A stretch of DNA of 58,810 nucleotides. Source: an uncultured cyanobacterium (GTDB taxonomy: Bacteria > Cyanobacteriota > Cyanobacteriia > Cyanobacteriales > Nostocaceae). The DNA is taken from positions 1 to 58,810 of the forward strand of contig CAIVAU010000022.1 of assembly GCA_903903925.1 (NCBI GenBank), given 5' to 3'. Both the position numbers and the translations under genes were made by a program. Positions 43,539-54,124 of the stretch are shown piece by piece; the stretch's first letter is position 1, and each line of letters starts with the position of its first letter. A model generated the notes under the pieces. The model worked only from the letters and a program-made list of their open reading frames with translations, was not told the origin of the DNA and did not search any database.

Positions 43539-43928
43539 TTAATTTGTATATTGAAGTCCGATGTCTACTACAAACTCCTTTTCTTTTAATTTTAAATAAC
43601 TCTGTCTTTTTGAAATAAAGTCATCTATTCTGTTTTGTTTATATAAATCAACCATCTCTTGTGTGATGAAATGCTTATATAGAATCTCAATCGGAGAAGT
43701 TTGAATGAAATTATTAATTTGTTTTTTGTTTTTATTTTCCTCAAATTCAGATGATAACCTGAGAATAATATTAGCTGGATTTCTATCGTTTTTTGAAATT
43801 GCATTAATACTTTTGATATCTATAAAGTGAATGTTAGCCTTGATCAAAGCTGTAAGTATGTCAGCCAAGACAGATTTTATCTTATTATCTTCACTCTGAA
43901 AAACGGTGGGATTGAACGAAATTATCAT
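43539..43928 (-). CDS. Unknown protein, second gene of the ATPase cassette
   Basis: A 129-residue protein, 24 bases after the ATPase gene on the same strand, so surely co-transcribed. No signal or membrane segment. The N-terminus MIISFNPTVFQSEDNKIKSV leads into a helix, then a strand-rich HFIDIKSINAISKND and ANIILRLSSEFEENKNKKQ. The second half is helical and Lys/Gln rich (FVVDIGLQYTN at the end). I find no HNH, nuclease or toxin motif. Base composition is visibly AT-rich, like the ATPase gene and unlike the surroundings. Its role must be tied to the ATPase. Confidence 0.7.
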   Translation of the reverse strand: MIISFNPTVFQSEDNKIKSVLADILTALIKANIHFIDIKSINAISKNDRNPANIILRLSSEFEENKNKKQINNFIQTSPIEILYKHFITQEMVDLYKQNRIDDFISKRQSYLKLKEKEFVVDIGLQYTN

Positions 43929-43952
43929 TTATTTTTTTGGTTTTCAAGTCAA

Positions 43953-45155
43953 CTATTTATTAAGTGCATTTTGCATTTCCAATATTTCTTTCAATCCCTC
44001 ATCAAAAACACCATGTGGCCAATCACTCAGAACCCCCTCTTCATCAATTGTAATTTCCATTAATTCTTTTCCTTTGAATTCAGCATCTTCTAACCAGTAA
44101 ATTATTACATCATCCTTTGTCAACCCAAAATCATTTTTAACAATTAGCTTACGAAGACGCAAGAGCATATTTTCAGAATGAGTTTCGATGATAAAAGTTT
44201 CATTATTGTTCTTCGCTGATTTTGCAAACAACTCCGCCAAATTTCCATGTGCAGCAGGATGCAAATGCAGTTCAGGCTGTTCTAAAACAATTATAGAATC
44301 AGGTCTATTTGTAATATTTGCTCGAACTACCAAAGGGAAGACTTGATTCATTCCTTGACCAACATCTACAATATTTATATCGCTATCATTCTTAGAAAGT
44401 AAAATTTGAATAAGAGGTTTTTTATCTCTATCATCTACTATTAGTTCCCAGCCGTCAAAATGTTCTTTGTACCACCTCCCTACATTTTTATATAAATCAT
44501 CGTCTTTCTTCAATTTACTTATTCCAAGCATTGCGTAGGCATTTTCACCTGCGACACCTGTGTCTCGAAATTGCGTCTGTCCTGTCAAATAAAAATATCT
44601 TTCAGGCAAAACCCTAAATGGTCCAATATAATCAACATCAATTTGCGGTATTTTAAAATTTATAGACAAATCTTCACTGCTATTTTTCTCGATAAATTTA
44701 TTAGGAATAAATCCTTTAAATTCACATTCATACATTTTTTTACTAATAGCGTCAAAGTATACATCATCATTAAGCTCAAGGTCAAATTCCTGTGTATTAT
44801 CTTTATATTTCCATTGGAGAATATCTAATCCATATCCGTCCACTTTTTTTAGTAAACCAATTTCTACTTGTACGTTATCTTCAAATACAATTTTAAAAAT
44901 CAAAGGAATTCCACCTGGGTTATTCTCAAAAAACAAATTATCAAACTCTCCACCCAACTCGACTCCATTATTCTTTAATAACAACGGTACATCAATATTA
45001 CCCATAAGCGAAGTTTCAAATAAAGTAAATAGTTTGGCAATGGAACTTTTACCCGAACTATTTTTGTCAATCAAAAGAGTAATTGGCTTTATTTGCATTG
45101 TCTGTTTTTCAGAAAATGCTTTATAATTTTTAAATGAAACGGATTTTATTTTCAT
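43953..45155 (-). CDS. ABC-type AAA ATPase with DUF3696-like C-terminus (OLD/RecF-like)
   Basis: A 400-residue SMC/RecF-like ATPase. The N-terminus IKSVSFKNYKAFSEKQ and Walker A ITLLIDKNSSGKSSIAKLF (about residues 27-45; the usual Gly of GxN is Asp) are followed by a large insertion (about 55-260) with QFRDTGVAGENAYAMLG. The ABC signature region is VDVGQGMNQVFPLVV, Walker B with catalytic Glu is SIIVLEQPELHLHPAAHG, and the switch His is in FIIETHSENMLLRL. The end, ITIDEEGVLSDWPHGVFDEG and LKEILEM, is the DUF3696 signature. Such ATPases pair with effector genes in phage-defence modules. It is AT-rich, next to an HsdR relic, and begins 71 bases from it. Confidence 0.85.
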   Translation of the reverse strand: MKIKSVSFKNYKAFSEKQTMQIKPITLLIDKNSSGKSSIAKLFTLFETSLMGNIDVPLLLKNNGVELGGEFDNLFFENNPGGIPLIFKIVFEDNVQVEIGLLKKVDGYGLDILQWKYKDNTQEFDLELNDDVYFDAISKKMYECEFKGFIPNKFIEKNSSEDLSINFKIPQIDVDYIGPFRVLPERYFYLTGQTQFRDTGVAGENAYAMLGISKLKKDDDLYKNVGRWYKEHFDGWELIVDDRDKKPLIQILLSKNDSDINIVDVGQGMNQVFPLVVRANITNRPDSIIVLEQPELHLHPAAHGNLAELFAKSAKNNNETFIIETHSENMLLRLRKLIVKNDFGLTKDDVIIYWLEDAEFKGKELMEITIDEEGVLSDWPHGVFDEGLKEILEMQNALNK

Positions 45156-45225
45156 AATTTTTAATTATTCAATTTGTCACCTCAAGTATCAAGTATATTT
45201 GTTTATTATTGAACTAAGCGGTTTA

Positions 45226-45520
45226 GTTGTGGACTACTTGGGTATAACTGAGCAACTCAGACCAACCTTGAGAGATTATACTGCTGACAGTAAAGGTCAA
45301 ACTAGTATTCCTCAAGCACTGGCGATCGCTCTCATATTAGCAAAATACGAAAACGTCACAGCACTGCTAGACGGTTCCGACTATTCGCTGTTCTTTACAC
45401 GTTTTACAAAGAACAGGGCGTCTCCATCATCCCCGCTGCAACGGATCATATTCTCGGACTGGAAGGTAATTTATCAAAGCAGTTTATTTCAACCAATCGG
45501 TTGTCTATCGACAAGGACAA
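45226..45520 (+). pseudogene. Fragment of a type I restriction HsdR gene
   Basis: The plus-strand frame gives VVDYLGITEQLRPTLRDYT, then GQTSIPQALAIALILAKYEN and GSDYSLFF. A +1 shift near 45408 continues FYKEQGVSIIPAATDHILGL. This is the order of the helical region of type I HsdR (IVDYLGxxxxLxxxLxxYT, QExAVxxxLxKYExxxxLFHGFDW, LLPAAxEHIL). No start, helicase or nuclease domain is present, and the reading frame is broken. It ends just before the tRNA gene. Confidence 0.65.
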
Positions 45521-45522
45521 AA

Positions 45523-45593
45523 GCGGGCGATGGGACTCGAACCCACGACGTTCAGCATGGGAAGCTGACATTCTACCACTGAATTACACCCGC
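45523..45593 (-). tRNA. tRNA-Gly (anticodon CCC)
   Basis: The minus strand folds as a 71-base cloverleaf: acceptor GCGGGTG/CGCCCGC, D arm ATTC/GAAT, anticodon stem TCAGC/GCTGA with loop TTCCCAT (anticodon CCC), and T arm GTGGG-TTCGAGT-CCCAT. CCA is not encoded. Its 3' end (45523) faces the HsdR relic and the accessory genes at 40795-45155, the usual geometry of integration at a tRNA 3' end. Confidence 0.95.
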
Positions 45594-45700
45594 AGATAGG
45601 AGTGAGCCAAAACAAGGCACATCAGAAAGTCAACAAATCACAGAAAAAGAGGATATATTCATTGGGACTATTCTAGCATAGTTGGGTGGGTTGTAGACTA

Positions 45701-48465
<2,765 letters not shown>

Positions 48466-49164
48466 ACGTCATTTTCAACTCTCATAGACAATTTGTTAAT
48501 GCAAGGATAGGTGTTATTCCGTATACATTTCTAATCTTCAAAATCTTGCAGACATTTTAGCACCAGTATTATTGTTAGGCAATTGACATCATTATACAAA
48601 GCCAAATAGGAGTGTGTCCAAAATTACCTGGGGATTTCAATCCTTTGACTCAGACGCTCGTTCCACATAATTCCCAAGCTGAATTCTGGCGGCTGATATC
48701 TCTGCAATCGCATTAAGAGGGAGCAGGGAGCAGGGAGCAGGGAGCAGGGGGAATCCCCATAATTAAAAGATGCTGTTGGCGAATTGATAGGGGGTTTAAC
48801 CCATCAGCCCTAATCCATCGGCAAGTTTTTTAATTGAGCGTGCGTTTCAACGCACTTGAGCTATTAGCCCGCAATTTATTGCAGGGCGGGAAAGCAACGC
48901 TAAACTAAGGTTTTAAGGGTAGGGGGTTAAACCCATCATGAATTGACCAACAACATCATAAATTTAGGGGCTTGTACCCTTCATCTTCTCCTGTCGGAGA
49001 CGCGCAAGGGACGGGGCTAATTCTGTGAAAAATATCACCTGACTTTGAATTTCCCCACGGTGTGCTTTGGAAGAAACATCACCATTCCTGTAAGGGCGGG
49101 GAGAAGAGAGCCCCTACACACAGACATTGACCTATGCCCAACGCCCCATGCCCCACATTTCTGC
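48466..49164. other. 699-base intergenic region with a GGGAGCA array and hairpins
   Basis: No gene is seen. At 48713-48750 a GGGAGCA array is followed by GGGGAATCC, then AATTAAAA, matching the element at 16168 (family 2, copy 2, fragment). A TAGGGGGTT-AACCCATCA segment occurs twice (about 48788 and 48920). Hairpins TGCGTTTCAACGCA (48841-48854) and GCCCGCAATTTATTGCAGGGC (about 48869-48889) follow. A GC-rich hairpin relic is at 49091-49117. The left end must hold the SulP promoter. Confidence 0.6.
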
Positions 49165-49632
49165 CTATAATTTGAGTGTACACTCTAAAATAAATTTTTG
49201 ATTAATCTGGGAATAAGGTTGAATTTGCAGAACACGGTGAAAAGCTTTAATAGCTTCAACATAATTTCCCATAGCAGCATAACACAAGCCCATACCATGA
49301 AGTGCCCCAAAATGTACGGGATTCAGTTGGACAGCCATCTGACAATCTAAGAGCGATTTTTGATGCTGACCAAGATTGTAGTAAAGAAAAGCACGGCGAT
49401 TCCAGGCTTCAACAAAATCTGGCTGCTTGTTGACGAGTTCTGTTAGTAGAGCTTCAGCCTCAGTAATTTTCCCTGCATCCAATAACTTTTGACTGTGTTC
49501 AATTGTTTCTAGCCCATGAATGCCTTTTTGCTGAAACCAGATGCGCCAGATTTTTCTAGTTGCCTGTTCACGGACTGTTTCGTCGGGATTTTTCAAGTCT
49601 TCAAGTAAGGAATTGACAAATAAAGAATCCAT
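49165..49632 (-). CDS. TPR-repeat protein
   Basis: A 155-residue soluble protein with three TPR units from about residue 45: LLDAGKITEAEALLTELVNK, EAWNRRAFLYYNLGQHQKSL and FGALHGMGLCYAAMGNYVEA, preceded by a helical N-terminus VREQATRKIWRIWFQQKG. It matches the small bacterial/cyanobacterial 'tetratricopeptide repeat' proteins whose partner is unknown. It is divergent from urc1 with 275 bases between starts, so it could share regulation with the urc cluster. Confidence 0.85.
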   Translation of the reverse strand: MDSLFVNSLLEDLKNPDETVREQATRKIWRIWFQQKGIHGLETIEHSQKLLDAGKITEAEALLTELVNKQPDFVEAWNRRAFLYYNLGQHQKSLLDCQMAVQLNPVHFGALHGMGLCYAAMGNYVEAIKAFHRVLQIQPYSQINQKFILECTLKL

Positions 49633-49759
49633 AAATTTCTGGTAGGTTTTTGGTTGGTTATTGTATATTTAGATCAAACTTCACCGAAAATTCTCGAACC
49701 AATAATTTTAAAAATTTTAACCGTAAAATGTAAATTAAACAATTTATGTGTGGTTTATT

Positions 49760-49801
49760 GTAGCTTGCAATACGATTAATGCCATACTTCACATTTAGAG
49801 T
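49760..49801 (+). promoter_or_regulatory. Canonical NtcA promoter of the urc cluster
   Basis: GTAGCTTGCAATAC at 49760-49773 is an exact GTA-N8-TAC. It is followed after exactly 22 bases by TAGAGT (49796-49801), an exact TAN3T. This is the full class II NtcA-activated promoter layout, with a start expected near 49808 and a leader of about 100 bases before urc1. Inference: the cluster is turned on under nitrogen limitation. Confidence 0.65.
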
Positions 49802-49907
49802 CATTGGCGGTTTGGTCATTAGTATCCCACAATGAACGTAAATAGCAACCCATTGCTGGTTGTTGACAGATCGCTGATGATTAAAAATTAACAAAAAAGT
49901 AACGACT

Positions 49908-51164
49908 ATGCCAAAGCAAAACAGCGTTTTCAGGCATATTGTTCTCACTTCCCATCCTAGTCGCTTTGGCCCCAAACCAATCCCGATTCACTGGGGAGAT
50001 GGTGATCCCATGCAACGAGGTCCAGTTATTGCCACGTTGACGAAACAAGCACACCGTAACGTTATTGGTACTCACTCTGGCAGTTATGCGATTTACCGGG
50101 CATTAGCAATAGCTAGTGGCACACTTCAATCAGATCATAGAGCAGATCTCACTGATACCTCTCCTGTAGAGCATATTGGACCACACAAGATCTGGGCTGA
50201 CCCAGATAGAATCGTCTCCCTTGATCCTTTTGGGGCGATAGTTGGTGAGGTGTTTAAATCCTATTACGAACAGGGATATGACATTCGTCCAACAATTGCC
50301 ATCACCAAGGCTCATATCAATATGCCAGAACTGCAAGAGACGGTAGCAAAAGGACGTTTGCGGATTGATGGCAAGATTATGAAACCTGGTGGCGATTTGG
50401 TTGTTACTAAAGCCGCAATTGAGCCAGTATGGTATTTGCCGGGAATTGCGAAGCGATTCAAAATCCCAGAAGGGGAGTTGCGCCGCGCTTTATTTGAACA
50501 AACTGGGGGAATGTTCCCAGAACTAGTCACAAGACCAGATTTTGACGTCTTTTTGCCGCCAATAGGAAGTATTACGGTATATATCATCGGAGACGTACTC
50601 AGCCTCGCTGATCCCAAGAAACCCTTAGCTGTCCGGGTACATGATGAATGCAACGGTTCTGATGTATTTGGTTCGGATATTTGCACCTGTCGCCCTTATC
50701 TAGTGCATGGAATTGAGATGTGCGTGCAAACAGCGCAGGAAGGTGGTGCTGGTGTGATTGTTTACTACCGCAAGGAAGGACGTGCTTTGGGAGAGGTGAC
50801 GAAATTCTTGGTTTATAATGCCCGGAAACGCCAAGAAGGAGGCGATCGCGCTGATGCTTACTTTGAACGCACTGAATGTGTAGCGGGTGTGCAAGATATG
50901 CGGTTCCAAGAATTGATGCCCGATGTGTTGCACTGGTTGGGTATTTCTCGCATCGACCGTTTGGTATCGATGAGTAATATGAAGTATGATGCCATTACTC
51001 AATCGGGAATTGAGATTGTGGAACGGATCCCGATTCCAAAAGAGTTGATCCCCCCAGATGCGTGGGTGGAAATTGAAGCTAAAAAATCCGCAGGATATTA
51101 TACCACAGGAGAAGTGTTGGATGCAGATAGTTTGGCTGATGTGAAGGGACGTTCTTTGGAATAG
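49908..51164 (+). CDS. urc1: GTP cyclohydrolase II-like Urc1 of uracil catabolism
   Basis: A 418-residue protein in two parts. The first about 200 residues are a family-specific N-terminal domain (SHPSRFGPKPIPIHWGDGDP, VIGTHSGSYAIYRALAIASG, HIGPHKIWADPDRIVSLDPF). The second is GTP cyclohydrolase II-like: the zinc ligands in DECNGSDVFGSDICTCRPYL, then IVYYRKEGRALGEVTKFLVY (in place of YxRQEGRGIGLxNKxxAY), DRLVSMSNMKYDAITQSGIE and IVERIP. The long form followed by a DUF1688 gene and upp is the signature of Urc1 rather than riboflavin RibA. It acts on a pyrimidine-derived nucleotide in the URC pathway. The exact reaction is inferred from the family. An NtcA promoter lies upstream. Confidence 0.88.
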   Translation: MPKQNSVFRHIVLTSHPSRFGPKPIPIHWGDGDPMQRGPVIATLTKQAHRNVIGTHSGSYAIYRALAIASGTLQSDHRADLTDTSPVEHIGPHKIWADPDRIVSLDPFGAIVGEVFKSYYEQGYDIRPTIAITKAHINMPELQETVAKGRLRIDGKIMKPGGDLVVTKAAIEPVWYLPGIAKRFKIPEGELRRALFEQTGGMFPELVTRPDFDVFLPPIGSITVYIIGDVLSLADPKKPLAVRVHDECNGSDVFGSDICTCRPYLVHGIEMCVQTAQEGGAGVIVYYRKEGRALGEVTKFLVYNARKRQEGGDRADAYFERTECVAGVQDMRFQELMPDVLHWLGISRIDRLVSMSNMKYDAITQSGIEIVERIPIPKELIPPDAWVEIEAKKSAGYYTTGEVLDADSLADVKGRSLE

Positions 51165-51166
51165 GG

Positions 51167-51198
51167 AGTAGGGGCGCGACGACCGCCGCGCCCCTACT
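51167..51198. terminator. GC-rich hairpin between urc1 and urc4
   Basis: AGTAGGGGCGCG (51167-51178) pairs perfectly with CGCGCCCCTACT (51187-51198). It begins 3 bases after the urc1 stop. No T tract follows, so it may stabilise or partly attenuate the operon transcript rather than end it. It belongs to the GTAGGGGCG palindrome family seen inside holB. Confidence 0.6.
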
Positions 51199-51227
51199 TG
51201 ATTTAAATCAATAAAGAAACGAGAAGT

Positions 51228-52436
51228 ATGGAGATAGTAGCTTATTTGCGATCGCCTACTGCGATTCGAGAACGTTGTGGGCAACTGTTTACAGTGGCAG
51301 TTGAAGGCAAGTCACGTTATTTTAGTTGCGATCTAACACAGTTGGGAAGAGTGGCAGATTATGTGATTTTGGTGATGCGGGAACAGTACCCGGATCTGCA
51401 AATTCCGTTTCACAGTCGCTGGCGACATTTTGAAGCTGGAGGGGTATCACGTAATTCCCAGTTGGATCAGAAGTTAACAGGACTGACGTCGGTAGAGAAA
51501 GCTGTTGCCAAGTTTGATTTGGCAATGATTAGTGTTTTGCTGGATGCAGGTGCAGGAAATACTTGGTGTTATTATGAGCAGGAGACAGGGCTAAGTTTTG
51601 GGCGATCGGAAGGATTGGCTGTTGCGAGTTTCCAGATGTTTTGCCAAGGAGTTTTTTCTAGTCAGCCCAGACAGCCATTGCAAGTTGATGCACAAAGGTT
51701 GCAAGCATTAACAGAAACAGAGTTGTCAGATGGATTTGGTGCGAATGTAGACAATCCTCTCGTGGGTATTGCTGGGCGGTTAAGATTGTTGCAGAAATTA
51801 GGTCAAGTTTTACTCTCTTTACCTCATATGTTTGGTGAAGAAAATCCCCGTCCAGGTAATTTGGTACATTACCTATTGAGTAAATCTTGCAACAATCGGC
51901 TAGCTGCTGCAACAGTTTTGAGTGCTGTCTTGGAAGGACTGGCGCAGATCTGGACTGGACGATTAGAAGTGGCTGGGGTTAACCTGGGAGATGTCTGGTT
52001 TCACCCTGATGTTGCTGACGATCATTTGGTGCCATTTCATAAACTTTCCCAATGGCTGACTTATTCTCTACTAGAACCACTACAGGAACTAGGTTTGGAA
52101 GTCACTAACTTAGATGCTCTCACAGGATTAGCAGAATACCGCAATGGGGGGTTATGTCTGGATCTTGGGTTAATAAGCGTCAAAAGCCCAGATATTTTAC
52201 TCCAGCCTCAAGCAGTTACATCTGAAGTTATCGTCGAATGGCGTGCATTGACCGTGATACTCTTGGATCATATCGCTGCGACAGTGCGCGAAAAATTGGG
52301 TATGAGTGCCGAGGAATTACCACTGGTCAAAATCCTCCAAGGGGGAACCTGGACAGCCGGACGAAAAATCGCTGCTGAACTTAGAACAGGTGGTATTCCC
52401 CCCATCCAAATAGAAAGCGATGGTACGGTATTCTAG
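51228..52436 (+). CDS. urc4: Urc4/Urg3-family protein (DUF1688)
   Basis: A 402-residue protein of the DUF1688 family. Recognisable segments: YLRSPTAIRERCGQLFTVAV, LQIPFHSRWRHFEAGGVSRN, LDAGAGNTWCYYEQETGLSF, FGRSEGLAVASFQMFCQGVF, VDNPLVGIAGRLRLLQKLGQ and PFHKLSQWLTYSLLEPLQEL. Urc4 is required for uracil breakdown in the yeast Lachancea kluyveri, and bacterial homologues sit beside urc1 and upp, as here. Its chemistry is not fully known. A ribosome site GAGAAG lies just before the ATG. It is 63 bases after urc1 and 80 before upp, so one operon. Confidence 0.92.
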   Translation: MEIVAYLRSPTAIRERCGQLFTVAVEGKSRYFSCDLTQLGRVADYVILVMREQYPDLQIPFHSRWRHFEAGGVSRNSQLDQKLTGLTSVEKAVAKFDLAMISVLLDAGAGNTWCYYEQETGLSFGRSEGLAVASFQMFCQGVFSSQPRQPLQVDAQRLQALTETELSDGFGANVDNPLVGIAGRLRLLQKLGQVLLSLPHMFGEENPRPGNLVHYLLSKSCNNRLAAATVLSAVLEGLAQIWTGRLEVAGVNLGDVWFHPDVADDHLVPFHKLSQWLTYSLLEPLQELGLEVTNLDALTGLAEYRNGGLCLDLGLISVKSPDILLQPQAVTSEVIVEWRALTVILLDHIAATVREKLGMSAEELPLVKILQGGTWTAGRKIAAELRTGGIPPIQIESDGTVF

Positions 52437-52446
52437 CTGAATGATG

Positions 52447-52472
52447 AATTATGAATTATGAATTATGAATTT
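52447..52472. repeat. TGAATTA heptamer array
   Basis: Three to four copies of the heptamer TGAATTA (ATGAATTATGAATTATGAAT...), between urc4 and upp. The same heptamer occurs at 54103-54124 and 56598-56617. A mirrored ATGATTCATCAT follows it at about 52483, which could form a hairpin. Confidence 0.8.
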
Positions 52473-52516
52473 TCTAAGATTTCATGATTCATCATTTTTT
52501 ATAACTTTTAAAACAC

Positions 52517-53152
52517 ATGCAAAATCAAGTAATACTCATTGACCACCCATTGATTCAGCATAAGTTAACGCTGATGCGTAGAGTTGAAACTAGTACGGCA
52601 ACATTTCGCATGCTGATCAAAGAAATTAGCTTGTTATTGGCGTATGAAGTGACACGAGATTTGCCGCTGAAATATGAATCGATTAAAACACCTATAGCGC
52701 CGATGAACGCCCCAATCCTCGCCCCAGATAAAAAGCTGGTGATCGTTTCCATTCAAAGGGCAGGACAGGGTCTTTTGGAAGGGATGCTGGAACTTATGCC
52801 ATCGGCACGAGTTGGGCATATTGGATTGTACCGTGACCCAAAAACTCTCATTCCCGTCGAATATTATTTCAAGGTTCCCTCTGATATAGATCAGCGAGAT
52901 GTACTCATTGTTGATCCAATGCTAGCAACTGGCAATACAGCTATAGCAGCGGTTGAACGGCTAAAATCAACTAACCCGCTGTCGATCAAGTTTATTTGCT
53001 TACTTGCTGCACCAGAAGGCATTCAACATTTTACTGAAATCCATCCAGATGTGCCTATTTATACTACATCTATTGATGATTATTTGGATGAACATGGCTA
53101 TATTGTGCCAGGATTGGGAGATGCAGGAGATAGATTGTTTGGGACGCGTTGA
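52517..53152 (+). CDS. upp: Uracil phosphoribosyltransferase
   Basis: A 211-residue type I phosphoribosyltransferase making UMP from uracil and PRPP. Motifs: [20 protein letters not shown], the loop [37 protein letters not shown], the PRPP-binding [11 protein letters not shown] (about residue 132) and the uracil-binding end [20 protein letters not shown] followed by DRLFGT. It could serve salvage, but in this operon it is the expected first step of Urc catabolism. It ends 21 bases from the stop of the convergent transporter operon. Confidence 0.95.
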   Translation: MQNQVILIDHPLIQHKLTLMRRVETSTATFRMLIKEISLLLAYEVTRDLPLKYESIKTPIAPMNAPILAPDKKLVIVSIQRAGQGLLEGMLELMPSARVGHIGLYRDPKTLIPVEYYFKVPSDIDQRDVLIVDPMLATGNTAIAAVERLKSTNPLSIKFICLLAAPEGIQHFTEIHPDVPIYTTSIDDYLDEHGYIVPGLGDAGDRLFGTR

Positions 53153-53173
53153 CCAAGCCCCTCACTAACTAGG

Positions 53174-54094
53174 TTATTGACGCCCTCGATTTTGTTGGAA
53201 GTAGGGAACACCTAAAGCTGCTGGGGGTTTACATTTGCCAGCTAAGCCAATGAGGGCGAGAATTGCGATCGCATATGGTAGCATCATCAAAAACTGGTAG
53301 GGTATATTCACACCTAATGCTTGAATTCGCAGTTGCAAAGCTTCTGTTGCACCAAATAGTAAGCAAGCTAAAGCACTACCTAGAGGATGCCATCTTCCAA
53401 AAATTATAGCGGCGATCGCAATAAAACCTTTCCCTGCAGTCATTCCTTCGGCAAAGTATTTCACTTGAACTAAGCTTAAATCAGCACCGCCACAACCAAC
53501 TAGACAACCACCAATCACCACAGCAATGTAACGCACCCGTTGTACTGATACTCCAGCCGTCTCAGCAGCCTTGGGATATTCTCCTACTGCTCTTAAAGTC
53601 AGACCAAGGCTCGTATGAAATAAAATATATGTGCTCAGAAAAACTAAAGTCAACAGTAAATATACTAGAATATCTTGCTGGAATAGCAGAGATCCGATGA
53701 GGGGAATATTGGCAAGACCAGGAATCATAATTGGTTCAATGCCGACCAAACGCTGGGTGCTACTACCGTGAAACACCAACCTTGCCAAAAATGATGTTAA
53801 CCCAGCAGCTACAAGATTAATCGCTAACCCAGATACCAGCTGGTCAACCCGCAAAGATACGGACAAAAAAGCATGGAGTAGCCCTACTAGCCCGCCAGCA
53901 ATCAAGGCTGCGAAAACACCAAACCAGACATTTTCTGTGTAAAATGTTGCAGCAGCACTAGCAAAAGCACCAGTAATCAACATTCCTTCCAACGCAATAT
54001 TCAGCACCCCCGAACGTTCTGAATAAAGTCCTCCCAGTGCCGCATATGCCAGGGGTACTGCCAGACGGAGGCTAGATGCGAGATAATCAAACAT
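53174..54094 (-). CDS. Nucleoside/base ABC transporter permease (NupQ-like)
   Basis: A 306-residue permease of the branched-chain-type (BPD_transp_2) family with about eight to ten membrane segments. It opens FDYLASSLRLAVPLAYAALG followed by GLYSERSGVLNIALEGMLIT, the conserved loop of this family (NIALEGMML). Other segments are GVFAALIAGGLVGLLHAFLS, DQLVSGLAINLVAAGLTSFL and TLRAVGEYPKAAETAGVSVQ (coupling loop). It is the last gene of a minus-strand operon: SBP, ATPase, permease, permease. The role is inferred as nucleoside or free-base import. Confidence 0.9.
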   Translation of the reverse strand: MFDYLASSLRLAVPLAYAALGGLYSERSGVLNIALEGMLITGAFASAAATFYTENVWFGVFAALIAGGLVGLLHAFLSVSLRVDQLVSGLAINLVAAGLTSFLARLVFHGSSTQRLVGIEPIMIPGLANIPLIGSLLFQQDILVYLLLTLVFLSTYILFHTSLGLTLRAVGEYPKAAETAGVSVQRVRYIAVVIGGCLVGCGGADLSLVQVKYFAEGMTAGKGFIAIAAIIFGRWHPLGSALACLLFGATEALQLRIQALGVNIPYQFLMMLPYAIAILALIGLAGKCKPPAALGVPYFQQNRGRQ

Positions 54095-54102
54095 GATTGT
54101 TA

Positions 54103-54124
54103 GTTGTTAATTCATAATTCATAA
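54103..54124. repeat. TTATGAA heptamers between the two permease genes
   Basis: TTAATTCATAATTCATAATT contains two and a half copies of the heptamer. It overlaps the last codons and stop of the first permease gene (54112), so its C-terminal residues (NYEL) are repeat-derived in part. Confidence 0.7.

Noticed and set aside
45523..45593. Direct repeat of the tRNA-Gly 3' end as the second island boundary
   Set aside because: I looked for GCGGGCGATGGGACTCG to the left as far as 40795 and found no copy, so no attachment-site pair is claimed.
49908..51164. Riboflavin-synthesis GTP cyclohydrolase II (RibA)
   Set aside because: The long N-terminal domain, altered active-site segment (YYRKEGRALGEV) and urc4-upp neighbours favour Urc1.
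50700..51284. A 194-codon minus-strand frame over urc1 and the start of urc4
   Set aside because: It crosses two well-supported genes and the hairpin between them, and has His/Ser-rich shadow composition.
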